Origin: Pseudothauera lacus | Lineage (GTDB): Bacteria > Pseudomonadota > Gammaproteobacteria > Burkholderiales > Rhodocyclaceae | Direction: 5' to 3' | Assembly: GCF_003034845.1 (NCBI RefSeq) | Contig: NZ_PZKC01000002.1 | Location: 1-64,000 of the forward strand | Length of the DNA: 64,000 nucleotides | Shown: one piece after another, positions 22,706 through 34,807 of the stretch | Position numbering within the stretch: the first letter of the stretch is position 1 | How the letters are laid out: each line of letters starts with the position of its first letter | Position numbers and translations under genes: made by a program | Notes under the pieces: model-generated | The model's database searches: none | The model's input: only the letters and a program-made list of their open reading frames with translations | Told to the model about the DNA's origin: nothing

Positions 22706-23386
22706 ATGACCGCGCCGCGCCCGATCCGTTTGTTCCACATCACCGCCATCGCCAACCTGCCGGCAATCTGTGCGGCGGGCGCCTTGCTGTCGAAGAACCG
22801 CGGTGCGGCGAACGGAATCGCCTACCAGAACATCGCCCACAGCGGCGCTCAGGGCGCGCGGGCAGTGCGGCACCTGCCGGACCCACCGGGCGGAGGCGTG
22901 CATGACTTCGTGCCGTTCTACTTCGCGCCGCGCTCACCGATGCTCTTTGCGGTCAACGGCGGCAAGGTAGCGGGATGCGCACTTCGGCAGGCCGACATTG
23001 TCCACATCGAAACGACCGTTGAAGCGGTTACCGCGACCGGGGCGGCTTTCGTGTTCTTTGACCGCAATGCGACCCTTGCCTACAGCCAACCGTATACGGA
23101 CTTGAACGACATCGACGATGCCGTCGCCTGGGATCTGCTGACCGAGCCTCCGCAGCTCGATGGCTTCTGCCAGTACTGGCACAATCGGCACGCGGATCCG
23201 CGCCATGTGGACCGGATGGAGCGCAGAATGGCCGAGTTCCTTGTGAGCGACCGTGTGGCGCTGGAGGCGTGCACCCGCATCGGCGTATTCGACACCGCGC
23301 GGCAGGCCGAAGTATCGACCATACTTGAGGCAACGGGCGTGAAGCTGCCGGTGATGGTTGTGAAAGACTGGTATTTTCTGGAGTAA
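22706..23386 (+). CDS. darT: DarT-type DNA ADP-ribosyltransferase toxin
   Basis: 226 residues. DUF4433/DarT fold: L-F-H-I-T with His11 at the NAD site, P-F-Y-F-A-P-R-S-P-M near 70-79, and Arg-Met-Ala-Glu-Phe-Leu with Glu177 as the probable catalytic glutamate. DarT uses NAD+ to ADP-ribosylate single-stranded DNA at short motifs, blocking replication; DarTG systems act against phages. The gene starts three bases after the hsd scar and four bases before darG, so the three share a transcript. No frameshift or missing key residue is visible, so the toxin should be active if made. Confidence 0.92.
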   Translation: MTAPRPIRLFHITAIANLPAICAAGALLSKNRGAANGIAYQNIAHSGAQGARAVRHLPDPPGGGVHDFVPFYFAPRSPMLFAVNGGKVAGCALRQADIVHIETTVEAVTATGAAFVFFDRNATLAYSQPYTDLNDIDDAVAWDLLTEPPQLDGFCQYWHNRHADPRHVDRMERRMAEFLVSDRVALEACTRIGVFDTARQAEVSTILEATGVKLPVMVVKDWYFLE

Positions 23387-23390
23387 TGAG

Positions 23391-24485
23391 ATGACGATCC
23401 AGATCATGCAGGGCGACTTGCTCAGGCAGGACGACGTGGACGCCATCGTGAACACCGTGAACTGTGTGGGCGTGATGGGCAAGGGTATCGCGCTGCAGTT
23501 CAAGAACAAGTGGCCGGCCAACTTCCGCGACTACGCGGCTGCCTGCAAGGCCGGCGAGGTGCGCCCGGGGCGCATGTTCGTGCACGACTCGGGCGGGTTG
23601 ATGAAGCCCAACTACATCATCAACTTTCCGACCAAGGACCACTGGCGCGGAGGGTCGCGCATCGAGTTCATCCGCGATGGGCTCGCCGATCTGGTGACTC
23701 AGGTTCGCAGGCTAGGCATCCGTTCGATCGCGATTCCGCCCCTTGGCTGTGGCAATGGCGGCCTGGAGTGGTCCCGGGTGCGCCCGTTGATCGAGAACGC
23801 ATTTGCCGCACTGCCCGACGTCGATGTACGGCTGTTCGAGCCCGGAGAGGCACCCGATCCGAGGTCCATGGAGGTCAACACCGCGCGCCCAAGGATGACG
23901 CCTGGCCGTGCGGCGATACTCAAGTTGATCGAGACCTACCGCGCGCTGGATTATGGGCTGTCCCGCATCGAGGTGCAGAAGCTTGCTTACTTTCTTCAGG
24001 AGTGTGGCCAGCAGCTGGAACTGAAGTTCGTGAAGCACCATTACGGACCGTATTCGGATGCCTTGCGCCATGCGCTGCAGCGCATGGAAGGCCACTTTAT
24101 CCGCGGTGTTGGCGACGGTGTGGTGGAATCAGAGATTGCACCGCTGAACGAAGCCCTGGTCGAGGCAGAACGTTGCATTGCCGAAGAGGGTAATGAAGCC
24201 CTGAATGAACGCGTCGAGCGTATCGCCGTGCTGATTGACGGCTTTCAGTCGCCGTATGGGATGGAGTTGTTGGCAACGGTCCACTGGGTATGTTCGCGTG
24301 AAGGCGCAGGCAGCGCGGATGAAGCCTTGTGCCGCATCGGCGAGTGGAATGGGCGCAAGAAGTCGTTGATGTCCGCAGGCCATGTGCAGGCGGCCTGGCT
24401 GCAACTCCAACGTACGGGATGGCTGGGCAGGCAGTCCTCGCGGCGCACCCCTGCCGACGAAGCGAGACATTGCACAGCGGGGTGA
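23391..24485 (+). CDS. darG: DarG-type macrodomain antitoxin
   Basis: 364 residues. An N-terminal macrodomain (about 1-150) has V-N-T-V-N-C-V-G-V-M-G-K-G-I-A near 20-34. The segment N-F-P-T-K-D-H-W-R follows, whose Lys82 probably matches the catalytic lysine of DarG. This domain removes ADP-ribose from DNA thymidine or guanosine. A separate C-terminal domain (about 175-350) opens K-L-I-E-T-Y and should be the DarT-binding neutralising part. GGAG precedes the ATG. The last 15 or so residues are basic and low-complexity. It protects the cell from the adjacent DarT. Confidence 0.92.
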   Translation: MTIQIMQGDLLRQDDVDAIVNTVNCVGVMGKGIALQFKNKWPANFRDYAAACKAGEVRPGRMFVHDSGGLMKPNYIINFPTKDHWRGGSRIEFIRDGLADLVTQVRRLGIRSIAIPPLGCGNGGLEWSRVRPLIENAFAALPDVDVRLFEPGEAPDPRSMEVNTARPRMTPGRAAILKLIETYRALDYGLSRIEVQKLAYFLQECGQQLELKFVKHHYGPYSDALRHALQRMEGHFIRGVGDGVVESEIAPLNEALVEAERCIAEEGNEALNERVERIAVLIDGFQSPYGMELLATVHWVCSREGAGSADEALCRIGEWNGRKKSLMSAGHVQAAWLQLQRTGWLGRQSSRRTPADEARHCTAG

Positions 24486-24565
24486 GTGCACCGCGACAGG
24501 GCGGCAGCGGGCTTTCTTGATGAATTGTGTGCGTCGCCTGCAGCTGGCAGCGGCGGGGCAGAAAA

Positions 24566-24603
24566 GCAGCAGGGCCACCCGGTAGTCCGGCCGGCCCTTC
24601 TGC
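24566..24603. terminator. Possible terminator between darG and gyrB
   Basis: Arms of 11 bases with one mismatch (24566-24576 / 24593-24603) and a smaller CCGG/CCGG hairpin inside, in the 199-base gap between the convergent darG and gyrB genes. No clear U tract. Confidence 0.4.
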
Positions 24604-24684
24604 GCGGTGCTCAAACTGGTGTCTCAGGGAAGCACTGCTATACCACAGCCCGAACGGATTTGATCGGTGTTCCCTTGGCGGCGC

Positions 24685-27414
<2,730 letters not shown>

Positions 27415-28524
27415 TTAAATTCGCATCGGCATCACGACGTACTTGAACTGCTCGTTGCCGGGCAGGGTGATCAGGGCGCTGGAATTGCCGTCGTTGAAGC
27501 GCCATTCGACGTGTTCGGACGACAGGTTGTTGAGCACGTCGAGCAGGTAGGTGACGTTGAAGCCGATGTCGAGGGCAGCGCCGTGGTAGTCCACTTCGAG
27601 CTCTTCGACGGCCTCTTCCTGTTCGGCGTTGGTGCTGATCAGCTTCAGGCTGCCGTCGCCGAGCACCAGGCGCACACCACGGAACTTGTCGGTGGTGAGG
27701 ATGGCGGCGCGCTGCAGGGCGGCGAGCAGCGGCAGGCGGTCGAAAGTGATCATGTTGGGGTGGTTCTGCGGGATGACGCGCTCGTAGTCGGGGAACTTGC
27801 CATCGATGAGCTTGGAGATCAGCTCCACGGCGCCGAAGCGGAACACCACCTGGTTGCCGGCCAGTACCACCTCCAGCGGGTCGTCGTTGTCGGCGAGCTG
27901 GCGGGAGAGCTCGAGCACGGTCTTGCGCGGCAGGATGGCTTCGGTGCGTTGTGCGACGGCGTTGTCGAGCGTGCTGGCGGCGTAGGCGAGGCGGTGGCCG
28001 TCGGTGGCGACCATGCGCAGTTCGCCGCCGTCGGCGATGATCAGCAGGCCGTTGAGGTAGTAGCGGATGTCCTGCTGGGCCATCGAGTAGGCCACCTGGG
28101 CGAGCTGGCGCTTGAAGGTGCGCTGGGCGACGGTGAGGCGGACGACATCGCCGTCGGGCAGGTTCATGCGCGGGTAGTCGGCGGCGGGCAGGGTCTGCAG
28201 CGCGAAGCGGCTCTTGCCGGCTTTCACGGTGAGACGCTTGTCGTCGAGGCTGATGCTCACCGCGGCGCTGTCGGGCAGGGCGCGCAGGATGTCCTGCAGC
28301 TTGCGCGCGCCGACGGTAATGGCGGTATCGCTGCCATCCTGGTGGCCGGCGGTGGCGGTGCGGATCTGGATCTCGATGTCGGTGGCGAGCAGGGTGAGGG
28401 TATCGCCCTGCTTCTCGATCAGCACGTTGGAGAGGATGGGCAGGGTGTGGCGCTTCTCGACGATGCCGGCAACCGACTGCAGCGGGGCGAGGAGCGCGTC
28501 GCGGGTGGTGTTGAGCAGGAGCAT
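27415..28524 (-). CDS. dnaN: DNA polymerase III beta sliding clamp
   Basis: 369 residues, normal for the clamp, in three repeated domains. It opens M-L-L-L-N-T-T-R-D and ends Y-V-V-M-P-M-R-I, the usual clamp terminus. The dimeric ring tethers polymerase III to DNA and recruits other repair and replication proteins. It starts 34 bases after dnaA and is followed, after the repeat element, by gyrB. Confidence 0.98.
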   Translation of the reverse strand: MLLLNTTRDALLAPLQSVAGIVEKRHTLPILSNVLIEKQGDTLTLLATDIEIQIRTATAGHQDGSDTAITVGARKLQDILRALPDSAAVSISLDDKRLTVKAGKSRFALQTLPAADYPRMNLPDGDVVRLTVAQRTFKRQLAQVAYSMAQQDIRYYLNGLLIIADGGELRMVATDGHRLAYAASTLDNAVAQRTEAILPRKTVLELSRQLADNDDPLEVVLAGNQVVFRFGAVELISKLIDGKFPDYERVIPQNHPNMITFDRLPLLAALQRAAILTTDKFRGVRLVLGDGSLKLISTNAEQEEAVEELEVDYHGAALDIGFNVTYLLDVLNNLSSEHVEWRFNDGNSSALITLPGNEQFKYVVMPMRI

Positions 28525-28558
28525 GGCGTCTGGTCTGGGTGGAGGTTGATCGGTGGGC

Positions 28559-30013
28559 TTACCCGCGCAGGACCTGGGTGAGCACGTGTACGTCGTGGTT
28601 GAGCTGGGGGTCGCCCTGGCGCAGGTCGGCGATGGTGCGGCAGGCGTGCAGGACGGTGGTGTGATCGCGCCCGCCGAAGGCCTCGCCGATCGCCGGCAGG
28701 CTCATCGGGGTGAGGTCCTTGGCCAGCCACATCGCCACCTGGCGCGGGCGGGCGACCACACGGGTGCGTTTCTTGGAGTGCATGTCGGCGACCTTGATCT
28801 TGTAGTAGTCGGCCACCGTCTTCTGGATGTGCTCGATGGTGAGCTGGCGGTTGTGGGCGTTGAGGAGGTCCTTCAGCGCTTCCTTGGCGAGTTCGAGCGA
28901 GATGCCGCGGTTGTGGAAGCGCGCGTAGGCGACCACCTTGTTGAGCGCGCCTTCGAGTTCGCGGACGTTGGAGCGCAGGTTCTTGGCGATCAGGAAGGCG
29001 ACGTCGTCGTCCACCGCCACGCGCAGCGCCTCGGCCTTCTTCTTCAGGATGGCGACGCGCATTTCCAGTTCGGGCGGCTCGATCTGCACGGTCAGGCCCC
29101 AGTCGAAGCGCGAGATGAGGCGGTCCTCGAGGCCCTGGATGTCCTTCGGGTAGGTGTCGCAGGTGATGACGATCTGCTTGCGCGCCTCGGTGAGGGCGTT
29201 GAAGGCGTGGAAGAACTCTTCCTGGGTGCGGTTCTTGTTGTTGAAGAACTGGATGTCGTCGATCAGCAGCAGGTCGAGCGAACGGTAGTAGCGCTTGAAG
29301 GCGTCGAAGCTCTTCTGCTGGTAGGCGCGCACCACGTCGGCGTAGTAGTCCTCGACGTGCACGTAGCGGATCACCGCGCGCGGGTTGTGCTTGTATACCG
29401 CGTTGCCGATGGCGTGGATGAGGTGGGTCTTGCCGAGGCCGACGCCGCCGTAGACGAACAGCGGGTTGTAGGAGGTGCCGGGGTTCTGCGCCACCTGCAT
29501 GGCGGCGGCGCGGGCGAGGTCGTTGGCGCGCCCGGTGACCAGGGTGTCGAAGGTGAAGTCGGGATTCAGCCGGGTCTTCTCGTAGGCCAGGTCGGCGCTG
29601 GGGATGGCGGCTTCGGGTTCGACCTCGGCGACGCTGATGTCAGCGGGGCCGCCGGCGTGCGCCGCGCCTGCCTCAGTGCTGGCGTGAACTGCCACGGCGA
29701 CGGGCTTCTGCGCGGCCGGCGCGCGTGCCGCAGCGGCCGGCGGCAGCGACAGTTCAACCGCCACCGGGGCGTGGAAGAAGGCTTCGGCGAGTTCCTCGAT
29801 GCGGCGCAGATAGCGCTCGCGCACCCATTGCAGGACGAATCTGTTGGGGGCGACGAGCTGCAGGCGGGCTTCGCCCTGTTCGTCCTCGGTCCGCGCGCTG
29901 AGCGTCTTGATCCAGGTGTTGAACTGCTGTGGGGGCAGTTCGTTTTCAAGGCGCGACAGGCAGAAGGACCAGAAGTCTTGGTTCACGGAACGTGTGGTCT
30001 GAGCTTGTGACAC
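28559..30013 (-). CDS. dnaA: Chromosomal replication initiator DnaA
   Basis: About 484 residues. Domain I carries F-W-S-F-C-L-S-R-L and P-Q-Q-F-N-T-W-I-K; an Ala/Pro-rich linker (domain II) follows. The AAA+ domain has G-G-V-G-L-G-K-T-H and L-L-I-D-D-I-Q-F, and domain IV ends with the DnaA-box reader [11 protein letters not shown]. The start is uncertain: GTG at 30013 is used here; TTG at 30022 and GTG at 29986 are also in frame and none has a clear ribosome site. Transcribed away from rpmH. Confidence 0.97.
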   Translation of the reverse strand: MSQAQTTRSVNQDFWSFCLSRLENELPPQQFNTWIKTLSARTEDEQGEARLQLVAPNRFVLQWVRERYLRRIEELAEAFFHAPVAVELSLPPAAAARAPAAQKPVAVAVHASTEAGAAHAGGPADISVAEVEPEAAIPSADLAYEKTRLNPDFTFDTLVTGRANDLARAAAMQVAQNPGTSYNPLFVYGGVGLGKTHLIHAIGNAVYKHNPRAVIRYVHVEDYYADVVRAYQQKSFDAFKRYYRSLDLLLIDDIQFFNNKNRTQEEFFHAFNALTEARKQIVITCDTYPKDIQGLEDRLISRFDWGLTVQIEPPELEMRVAILKKKAEALRVAVDDDVAFLIAKNLRSNVRELEGALNKVVAYARFHNRGISLELAKEALKDLLNAHNRQLTIEHIQKTVADYYKIKVADMHSKKRTRVVARPRQVAMWLAKDLTPMSLPAIGEAFGGRDHTTVLHACRTIADLRQGDPQLNHDVHVLTQVLRG

Positions 30014-30190
30014 GGCGGTCAAAACGCGCCCGGCCCCGGGAAATTGCGCGTGGCGCAGGGGGCAGTGGCGGCCTGAGTGCTTGTTATATCGGGATGCCCA
30101 TGCCGGCAGGCCGGGGCGCGTGACGGGCGCTGCCGGCCCCTCCTTGAGCCGGCGGGACGCATCGGGGGATTCTACCCTTCAGCGCCCGAC

Positions 30191-30199
30191 TTATCCACA
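30191..30199 (+). promoter_or_regulatory. DnaA box TTATCCACA
   Basis: Exact consensus DnaA binding site upstream of dnaA and rpmH, positioned to serve in origin firing and dnaA autoregulation. Confidence 0.75.
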
Positions 30200-30219
30200 G
30201 CAGGGGGGAAAAATTGTTC

Positions 30220-30248
30220 TTGACAAACATGGGATTATCCAATTAAAT
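30220..30248 (+). promoter_or_regulatory. Sigma-70 promoter of rpmH
   Basis: TTGACA at 30220-30225, a 17-base spacer, and TTAAAT at 30243-30248, 33 bases before the rpmH start. The -35 is perfect and the -10 matches four of six. Expected to drive rpmH and rnpA strongly. Confidence 0.75.
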
Positions 30249-30281
30249 CCTGCGTTTGACCTTTCTTCAGGCAAGCTGAAA

Positions 30282-30416
30282 ATGAAACGCACCTACCAAC
30301 CTTCCGTCGTCCGTCGCAAGCGCACCCACGGCTTCCTGGTCCGCATGAAGACCCGTGGCGGTCGTGCGGTGATCCGTGCCCGTCGTGCCAAGGGCCGTCA
30401 TCGCCTCGCCGTCTGA
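30282..30416 (+). CDS. rpmH: Ribosomal protein L34
   Basis: 44 residues beginning M-K-R-T-Y-Q-P-S and rich in Arg and Lys, the invariant form of L34 of the 50S subunit. It sits behind a strong promoter and immediately before rnpA, as in most bacteria. Confidence 0.98.
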   Translation: MKRTYQPSVVRRKRTHGFLVRMKTRGGRAVIRARRAKGRHRLAV

Positions 30417-30417
30417 G

Positions 30418-30777
30418 GTGACTGAGCTTTCAGGCGTCGATGTCTGCTTCCGCGACGCCTACAGACTACGCAAAACGGATGAGTATTCATCCGTTTTTGC
30501 TTTTCGGCGGGCCATCAAGGGGCGCTGGTTCATCGCCCACTACCGACCCAACGAGGGGGCCACGGCCCGGCTCGGGGTGGTGGTTGCCAAGAAGCTGGCA
30601 CGCCGGGCCAGTCTGCGCAATCTGATCAAGCGCATCGTGCGCGAGAACTTTCGCAAGACGCGTGCAACCCTGCCGGCGCATGATGTGGTGGTTCGCCTCC
30701 ATGCGCGTGCCGACGAGGCCACACGTGCGGCGCTCAACGAGGACATCGCCCGCCTGCTGGCGCGGCTGCCGCGATGA
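30418..30777 (+). CDS. rnpA: Ribonuclease P protein component
   Basis: 119 residues from GTG at 30418, one base after the rpmH stop, which implies coupling; no ATG is available at the expected length. The conserved basic signature R-R-A-S-L-R-N-L-I-K-R-I-V-R-E-N-F lies near residues 61-77. It binds the RNase P RNA and helps mature tRNA 5' ends. The next gene is yidC, 110 bases on, without the customary yidD between. Confidence 0.95.
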   Translation: MTELSGVDVCFRDAYRLRKTDEYSSVFAFRRAIKGRWFIAHYRPNEGATARLGVVVAKKLARRASLRNLIKRIVRENFRKTRATLPAHDVVVRLHARADEATRAALNEDIARLLARLPR

Positions 30778-30887
30778 GTCCGCGCAAGGGGAGTGCCGAG
30801 AGTGTATCGTGTCGCCCTGCAAGGGCGCGGCGGCGGGTTTATCATTGCCCGCTCCGCGTATCGTCCGCTTACTGAATAGAAGTCCCC

Positions 30888-32546
30888 ATGGATCAACGTC
30901 GCCTCATTCTCTTTCTGGTCTTCGCCTTTGCCCTGGTCATGCTGTGGGATAACTGGCTGGAGTACAACCGTCCGCAGGCGCCCCAGCCTGCAGTTGCCGC
31001 CGGCGCCGACAGCGGCGTGGTGGGCGAGGTGCCGACACCGTCGCCGGGCAGTTCGCTGACCGCGGTGGCGCCGCCGGGCGGCGAGGCCACGATGGCTGCA
31101 GCGACGGTGCCACGCATGGTGGTGCGTACCGATACCATGGTGGTGGAGATCTCCGCTCAGGGTGGCGACATCGTCCGCATGGAGCTGCCGGCGCACAAGT
31201 CCAACGAGGATCGCGAGCGCAACTTCGTGCTCTTCGATGACGGCGGTCGTCACATCTATGCCGCGCAGTCCGGGCTGATCGGCGAGGGCCTGCCCAATCA
31301 CAAGACGATGTTCGCGCTGCCCGCCGACGAGGTGGTCCTTGCCGAGGGTGAGAACAGCGTGGTGGTGCGGCTGCAGGCGCCGGAAGAGAACGGCGTGGCG
31401 GTGACCAAGGTGATGACCTTCCACCGCGGCAGCTACGTCATGGACGTCGCCTACGAGATCCGCAACAGCGGCGAACGCGCCGTGCGTGCCGATGCCTACT
31501 TCCAGTTCACCCGCGACGGCAAGCCCGCCGAGGCGGTCGAGGTGTTCGGGGTCAATACCTTCACCGGGCCGGCGTTCTACACCGATGCGGAGCGCTTCCA
31601 GAAGGTGCAGTTCGAGGACATCGAGCGCGGCAAGGCCAAGTTCGCGCGCAATGCCAGCGATGGCTGGGCGGCGATGGTGCAGCATTACTTCGTTGGCGCG
31701 TGGCTGCCGGTCGAGGGCGTGGCGCGCGAGAACTTTGCCCGCCAGGTTGGTGGCGGTCTGTTCTCCGCGGGGGTGATCCTGCCGGTGGCGCAGATCGAAG
31801 CCGGTCAGGAGGGCAGCGTGGCGGTGCGCCTGTATGCCGGGCCGCAGGAGCAGGACAAGCTCAAGGACATCGCAGCAGGTCTTGATCTGGTGGTCGATTA
31901 CGGCTTCCTCACGGTCATTGCTGCGCCGCTGTTCTGGGTGCTGTCGTGGTTCCACAGCCTGACCGGCAACTGGGGCTGGGCGATCATCCTGGTGACCGTC
32001 GCGATCAAGCTGGTGTTCTTCCCGCTGTCGGCGGCGAGCTACAAGTCGATGGCCAAGATGCGCGTGCTGGGCCCGCGCATGCAGCGCCTGAAGGAGCTCT
32101 ACGGCAACGACAAGGCCAAGATGCAGCAGGAGATGATGAATCTCTACCGCACCGAGAAGATCAACCCGCTCGGCGGCTGCCTCCCCATCCTGATCCAGAT
32201 CCCGGTGTTCATCGCGCTTTACTGGGTGCTGCTCGGCAGCGTGGAGATGCGTCACGCACCGTGGCTGGGCTGGATCCAGGATCTGTCGACGAAGGATCCC
32301 TACTTCATCCTGCCGGTCATCATGGGCCTGTCGATGCTGGTGCAGATGAAGCTCAACCCGGCGCCGCCCGATCCCATGCAGGCGAAGATCATGATGGCGC
32401 TGCCGTTCATCTTCACCATCATGTTCCTGTGGTTCCCGTCCGGCCTGGTGCTGTACTGGGTGGTCAACAACCTGCTCTCCATTGCCCAGCAATGGCAGAT
32501 CACGCGGATGATCGAGGGTGCCAAGAAGGCCGGAAAGCCCGTCTGA
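30888..32546 (+). CDS. yidC: Membrane protein insertase YidC
   Basis: 552 residues, the long Gram-negative type. N-terminal membrane anchor (about 4-21), a linker rich in Ala/Pro/Gly, a periplasmic beta domain (about 75-320), then five conserved helices with N-P-L-G-G-C-L-P near 425. YidC inserts inner-membrane proteins alone or with SecYEG. The last 29 bases overlap the mnmE start. Confidence 0.98.
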   Translation: MDQRRLILFLVFAFALVMLWDNWLEYNRPQAPQPAVAAGADSGVVGEVPTPSPGSSLTAVAPPGGEATMAAATVPRMVVRTDTMVVEISAQGGDIVRMELPAHKSNEDRERNFVLFDDGGRHIYAAQSGLIGEGLPNHKTMFALPADEVVLAEGENSVVVRLQAPEENGVAVTKVMTFHRGSYVMDVAYEIRNSGERAVRADAYFQFTRDGKPAEAVEVFGVNTFTGPAFYTDAERFQKVQFEDIERGKAKFARNASDGWAAMVQHYFVGAWLPVEGVARENFARQVGGGLFSAGVILPVAQIEAGQEGSVAVRLYAGPQEQDKLKDIAAGLDLVVDYGFLTVIAAPLFWVLSWFHSLTGNWGWAIILVTVAIKLVFFPLSAASYKSMAKMRVLGPRMQRLKELYGNDKAKMQQEMMNLYRTEKINPLGGCLPILIQIPVFIALYWVLLGSVEMRHAPWLGWIQDLSTKDPYFILPVIMGLSMLVQMKLNPAPPDPMQAKIMMALPFIFTIMFLWFPSGLVLYWVVNNLLSIAQQWQITRMIEGAKKAGKPV

Positions 32547-33870
32547 CACCATCGCGGCGATCGCCACCGCGCCCGGGCGTGGTGGCATCGGCGTGGTAAG
32601 GGTGTCGGGGCGGGGGCTGGAAGCCTTTGCCCGGGAGCTGTGCGGTTTCGTCCCGCAGCCCCGCATTGCCCGTTTCGCCCGCTTCATGGATGCCCGGCAA
32701 CAGGCCCTCGACGAGGGCCTGTTGCTGTTTTTCCCCGCGCCGTATTCCTTCACCGGTGAGGACGTCATCGAGCTCCAAGGGCATGGCGGTCCGGTGGTCA
32801 TGCAGATGCTGCTCGCACGCTGCCTGGAGCTGGGCGCACGGCTGGCGGAGCCGGGTGAGTTCACCAAGCGCGCCTTCCTCAACGGCAAGCTCGATCTTGC
32901 GCAGGCCGAGGGGGTTGCCGATCTCATCGAGGCGTCTACTGCTGCGGCGGCACGCTCGGCGCTGCGCTCGCTGTCCGGCGTATTCTCGCGCGAGGTCGAG
33001 GGCATCCGCGACGGCTTGATCGATCTGCGCATGCTCGTTGAGGCGACGCTCGATTTCCCTGAGGAAGAGCTCGATTTCCTGCATGCAGCACATGCCTTCG
33101 AGCGTCTCGATGGCTTGCGCGCGCGTGTTGATGACCTGCTCGACCGTGCTGCCCAGGGCGCGCTGTTGCGCAGCGGGGTGAACGTGGTACTGGTCGGCCA
33201 GCCCAATGTCGGCAAGTCCAGTCTGCTTAACCAGCTTGCCGGTGAGGAGCGCGCCATCGTCACGGCGGTGGCCGGCACGACACGCGATGCCTTGCGCGAA
33301 ACGGTACAGATCGAAGGCATCCCCTTGCACATCATTGACACCGCCGGCCTGCGTGATACCGCCGACGAGGTCGAGCGCATCGGTATCGCCCGCACCTGGC
33401 GCGAGATCGAACGCGCCGACGTCATCCTGCGCCTGGTGGATCGCTGCGGCGAAACGGGCGCGGAAGAGGGCATTGACGCACGCCTGCCTGGCGGGGTTGA
33501 GCGCATCGTCGTCCACAACAAGATCGACCTGCGTGGGGAGGCAGCGCGGCGCGAGCTCCGTGATGGCACCGTGCATGTACACCTGTCTGCACGGGAGGGT
33601 GCCGGCATCGATCTGTTGCGCGCCGAACTGTTGCGGGTCGCCGGCTGGCATGCGCACGGCGAGGACGTAGTGCTTGCCCGTGAACGCCATCTCGAGGCCT
33701 TGCGCGACACTGCTGCAGCGATCGTGCGTGCAGGGGAGTGCGGCGACGCGCTCGAGTTGCTCGCGGAGGAGTTGCGCGCGGCACAGGACGCGCTGGGCAG
33801 CATTACCGGAGAGTTCAGTGCCGATGACCTGCTCGGGGTGATTTTTTCGCGCTTCTGCATCGGCAAGTAA
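32518..33870 (+). CDS. mnmE: tRNA modification GTPase MnmE
   Basis: 450 residues from GTG at 32518, overlapping yidC. An N-terminal tetrahydrofolate-binding domain ([15 protein letters not shown]) is followed by the G domain with G-Q-P-N-V-G-K-S near 227-234, D-T-A-G-L-R and N-K-I-D. It ends C-I-G-K (447-450), the catalytic C-terminal motif. With MnmG it makes the 5-carboxymethylaminomethyl group on wobble U34. mnmG, its usual neighbour, is not in the window. Confidence 0.97.
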   Translation: MPRRPESPSDTIAAIATAPGRGGIGVVRVSGRGLEAFARELCGFVPQPRIARFARFMDARQQALDEGLLLFFPAPYSFTGEDVIELQGHGGPVVMQMLLARCLELGARLAEPGEFTKRAFLNGKLDLAQAEGVADLIEASTAAAARSALRSLSGVFSREVEGIRDGLIDLRMLVEATLDFPEEELDFLHAAHAFERLDGLRARVDDLLDRAAQGALLRSGVNVVLVGQPNVGKSSLLNQLAGEERAIVTAVAGTTRDALRETVQIEGIPLHIIDTAGLRDTADEVERIGIARTWREIERADVILRLVDRCGETGAEEGIDARLPGGVERIVVHNKIDLRGEAARRELRDGTVHVHLSAREGAGIDLLRAELLRVAGWHAHGEDVVLARERHLEALRDTAAAIVRAGECGDALELLAEELRAAQDALGSITGEFSADDLLGVIFSRFCIGK

Positions 33871-33911
33871 GGTCTTGCCGTTCGTTGTTGCCTGCACGCC
33901 AGTGGGCTGAT

Positions 33912-33927
33912 TGTTTCACGTGGAACA
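33912..33927. promoter_or_regulatory. parS site 1 (one mismatch)
   Basis: TGTTTCACGTGGAACA, 15 of 16 identical to the palindromic ParB-binding consensus TGTTTCACGTGAAACA. It ends two bases before the downstream ATG, and the single change (GGA for GAA) supplies the only purine-rich ribosome-binding core for that gene. It lies about 3.7 kb from the dnaA-rpmH gap, where parS sites are expected. Confidence 0.88.
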
Positions 33928-33928
33928 G

Positions 33929-34693
33929 ATGGATATCGATCAGCTCTTCCTGGTGCTGGGCCCCGCAGCCTTCTTTGCGGGTTTTGTCGACGCAGTCGTC
34001 GGCGGCGGCGGTCTGATCCAGATCCCGGCCTTGTTCGCCGCCTATCCGACTACGACTCCTGCCACCCTGTTCGGCACCAACAAGGTGGCCAGTATCGTTG
34101 GCACCAGTTCCGCGGCCTGGCAGTACGCCCGCAGGGTACGCATACCATGGGCGGCGGCACTTCCGGGCGCGGCGGCGGCACTGCTTGGCTCCTGGTATGG
34201 GGCCAAGGCGGTGGCCTACCTGTCCCCCGAAGTCCTGCGGCCGCTGATTCTCATCCTGTTGATCTTCGTCGCCACGTACACCTTTATCCGCAAGGATCTT
34301 GGTACCGGATCCAGCGAGGACAACCGCCGCGGACGCACAGTCGCAATCGCCGCCGGCATCGGGCTGGTAATCGGCTTCTACGATGGTTTCTTCGGGCCTG
34401 GAACCGGGAGTTTCCTGATCTTCCTGTTCGTGCGTACGCTGGGCATGGATTTCCTGCGCGCCTCGGTGACCGCGAAGATCGTCAATGTGGCGACCAACTT
34501 TGCAGCCATCGGTTACTTTGCGCTCAATGTCGAGATCCTCTGGAAGCTGGCGGCGCTGATGGCAGTGTGCAATCTCAGCGGCGCGGTCCTTGGCTCCCGT
34601 ATGGCACTGCGCCACGGCAGCGCCTTTGTGCGGCGCATGTTTCTCGGGGTGGTGTGTGTGCTGATAGCCAAGCTTGCCTGGGACCTTCTCTGA
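33929..34693 (+). CDS. TauE/SafE (TSUP) family transporter between two parS sites
   Basis: 254 residues from ATG at 33929; an in-frame ATG at 33911 would translate the parS site as F-H-V-E-Q and has no ribosome site. About eight helices with two related halves: D-A-V-V-G-G-G-G-L-I-Q-I-P in the first and Y-D-G-F-F-G-P-G-T-G in the second, the TSUP (former DUF81) pattern. Substrate unknown; sulfite/sulfonate-type anions are usual. ParB bound at the upstream parS would cover the translation start and probably the promoter, so expression may depend on ParB. A second member of the family is at 10880-11641. Confidence 0.88.
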   Translation: MDIDQLFLVLGPAAFFAGFVDAVVGGGGLIQIPALFAAYPTTTPATLFGTNKVASIVGTSSAAWQYARRVRIPWAAALPGAAAALLGSWYGAKAVAYLSPEVLRPLILILLIFVATYTFIRKDLGTGSSEDNRRGRTVAIAAGIGLVIGFYDGFFGPGTGSFLIFLFVRTLGMDFLRASVTAKIVNVATNFAAIGYFALNVEILWKLAALMAVCNLSGAVLGSRMALRHGSAFVRRMFLGVVCVLIAKLAWDLL

Positions 34694-34709
34694 GGTTTCA
34701 CGTGAAACA
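34694..34709. promoter_or_regulatory. parS site 2
   Basis: GGTTTCACGTGAAACA, identical to the 16-base parS consensus except the first base, and containing the complete TTTCACGTGAAA palindrome. It begins at the base after the TSUP stop codon and lies 782 bases from parS site 1. The remaining 98 bases before speD hold an AT-rich tract but no clear promoter. Confidence 0.92.
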
Positions 34710-34807
34710 GCATACGGCGTGATTGGTAGAAACTGTATTCGCGCCAATATTGCGATTTCCTTACGTGCTAAAATCGCCAGCTTTCTGTAGTTGGATCGAA
34801 GCGCACC

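Larger units (their letters stand above)
30014..30281. other. dnaA-rpmH intergenic region, probable replication origin
   Basis: 268 bases between divergent dnaA and rpmH, the usual oriC position in betaproteobacteria, and the point from which replication genes diverge. It holds one perfect DnaA box (30191-30199), an AT-rich tract at 30200-30250, a partial box (TTATCCAAT, 30234-30242), and an 8-base inverted repeat (30102-30109 / 30130-30137). Few boxes are visible, so some of oriC may lie elsewhere. Confidence 0.55.

Noticed and set aside
33911-33928. Start of the TSUP gene at the earlier ATG (33911)
   Set aside because: It would translate the parS site as protein and has no ribosome binding sequence; ATG at 33929 fits the family start.
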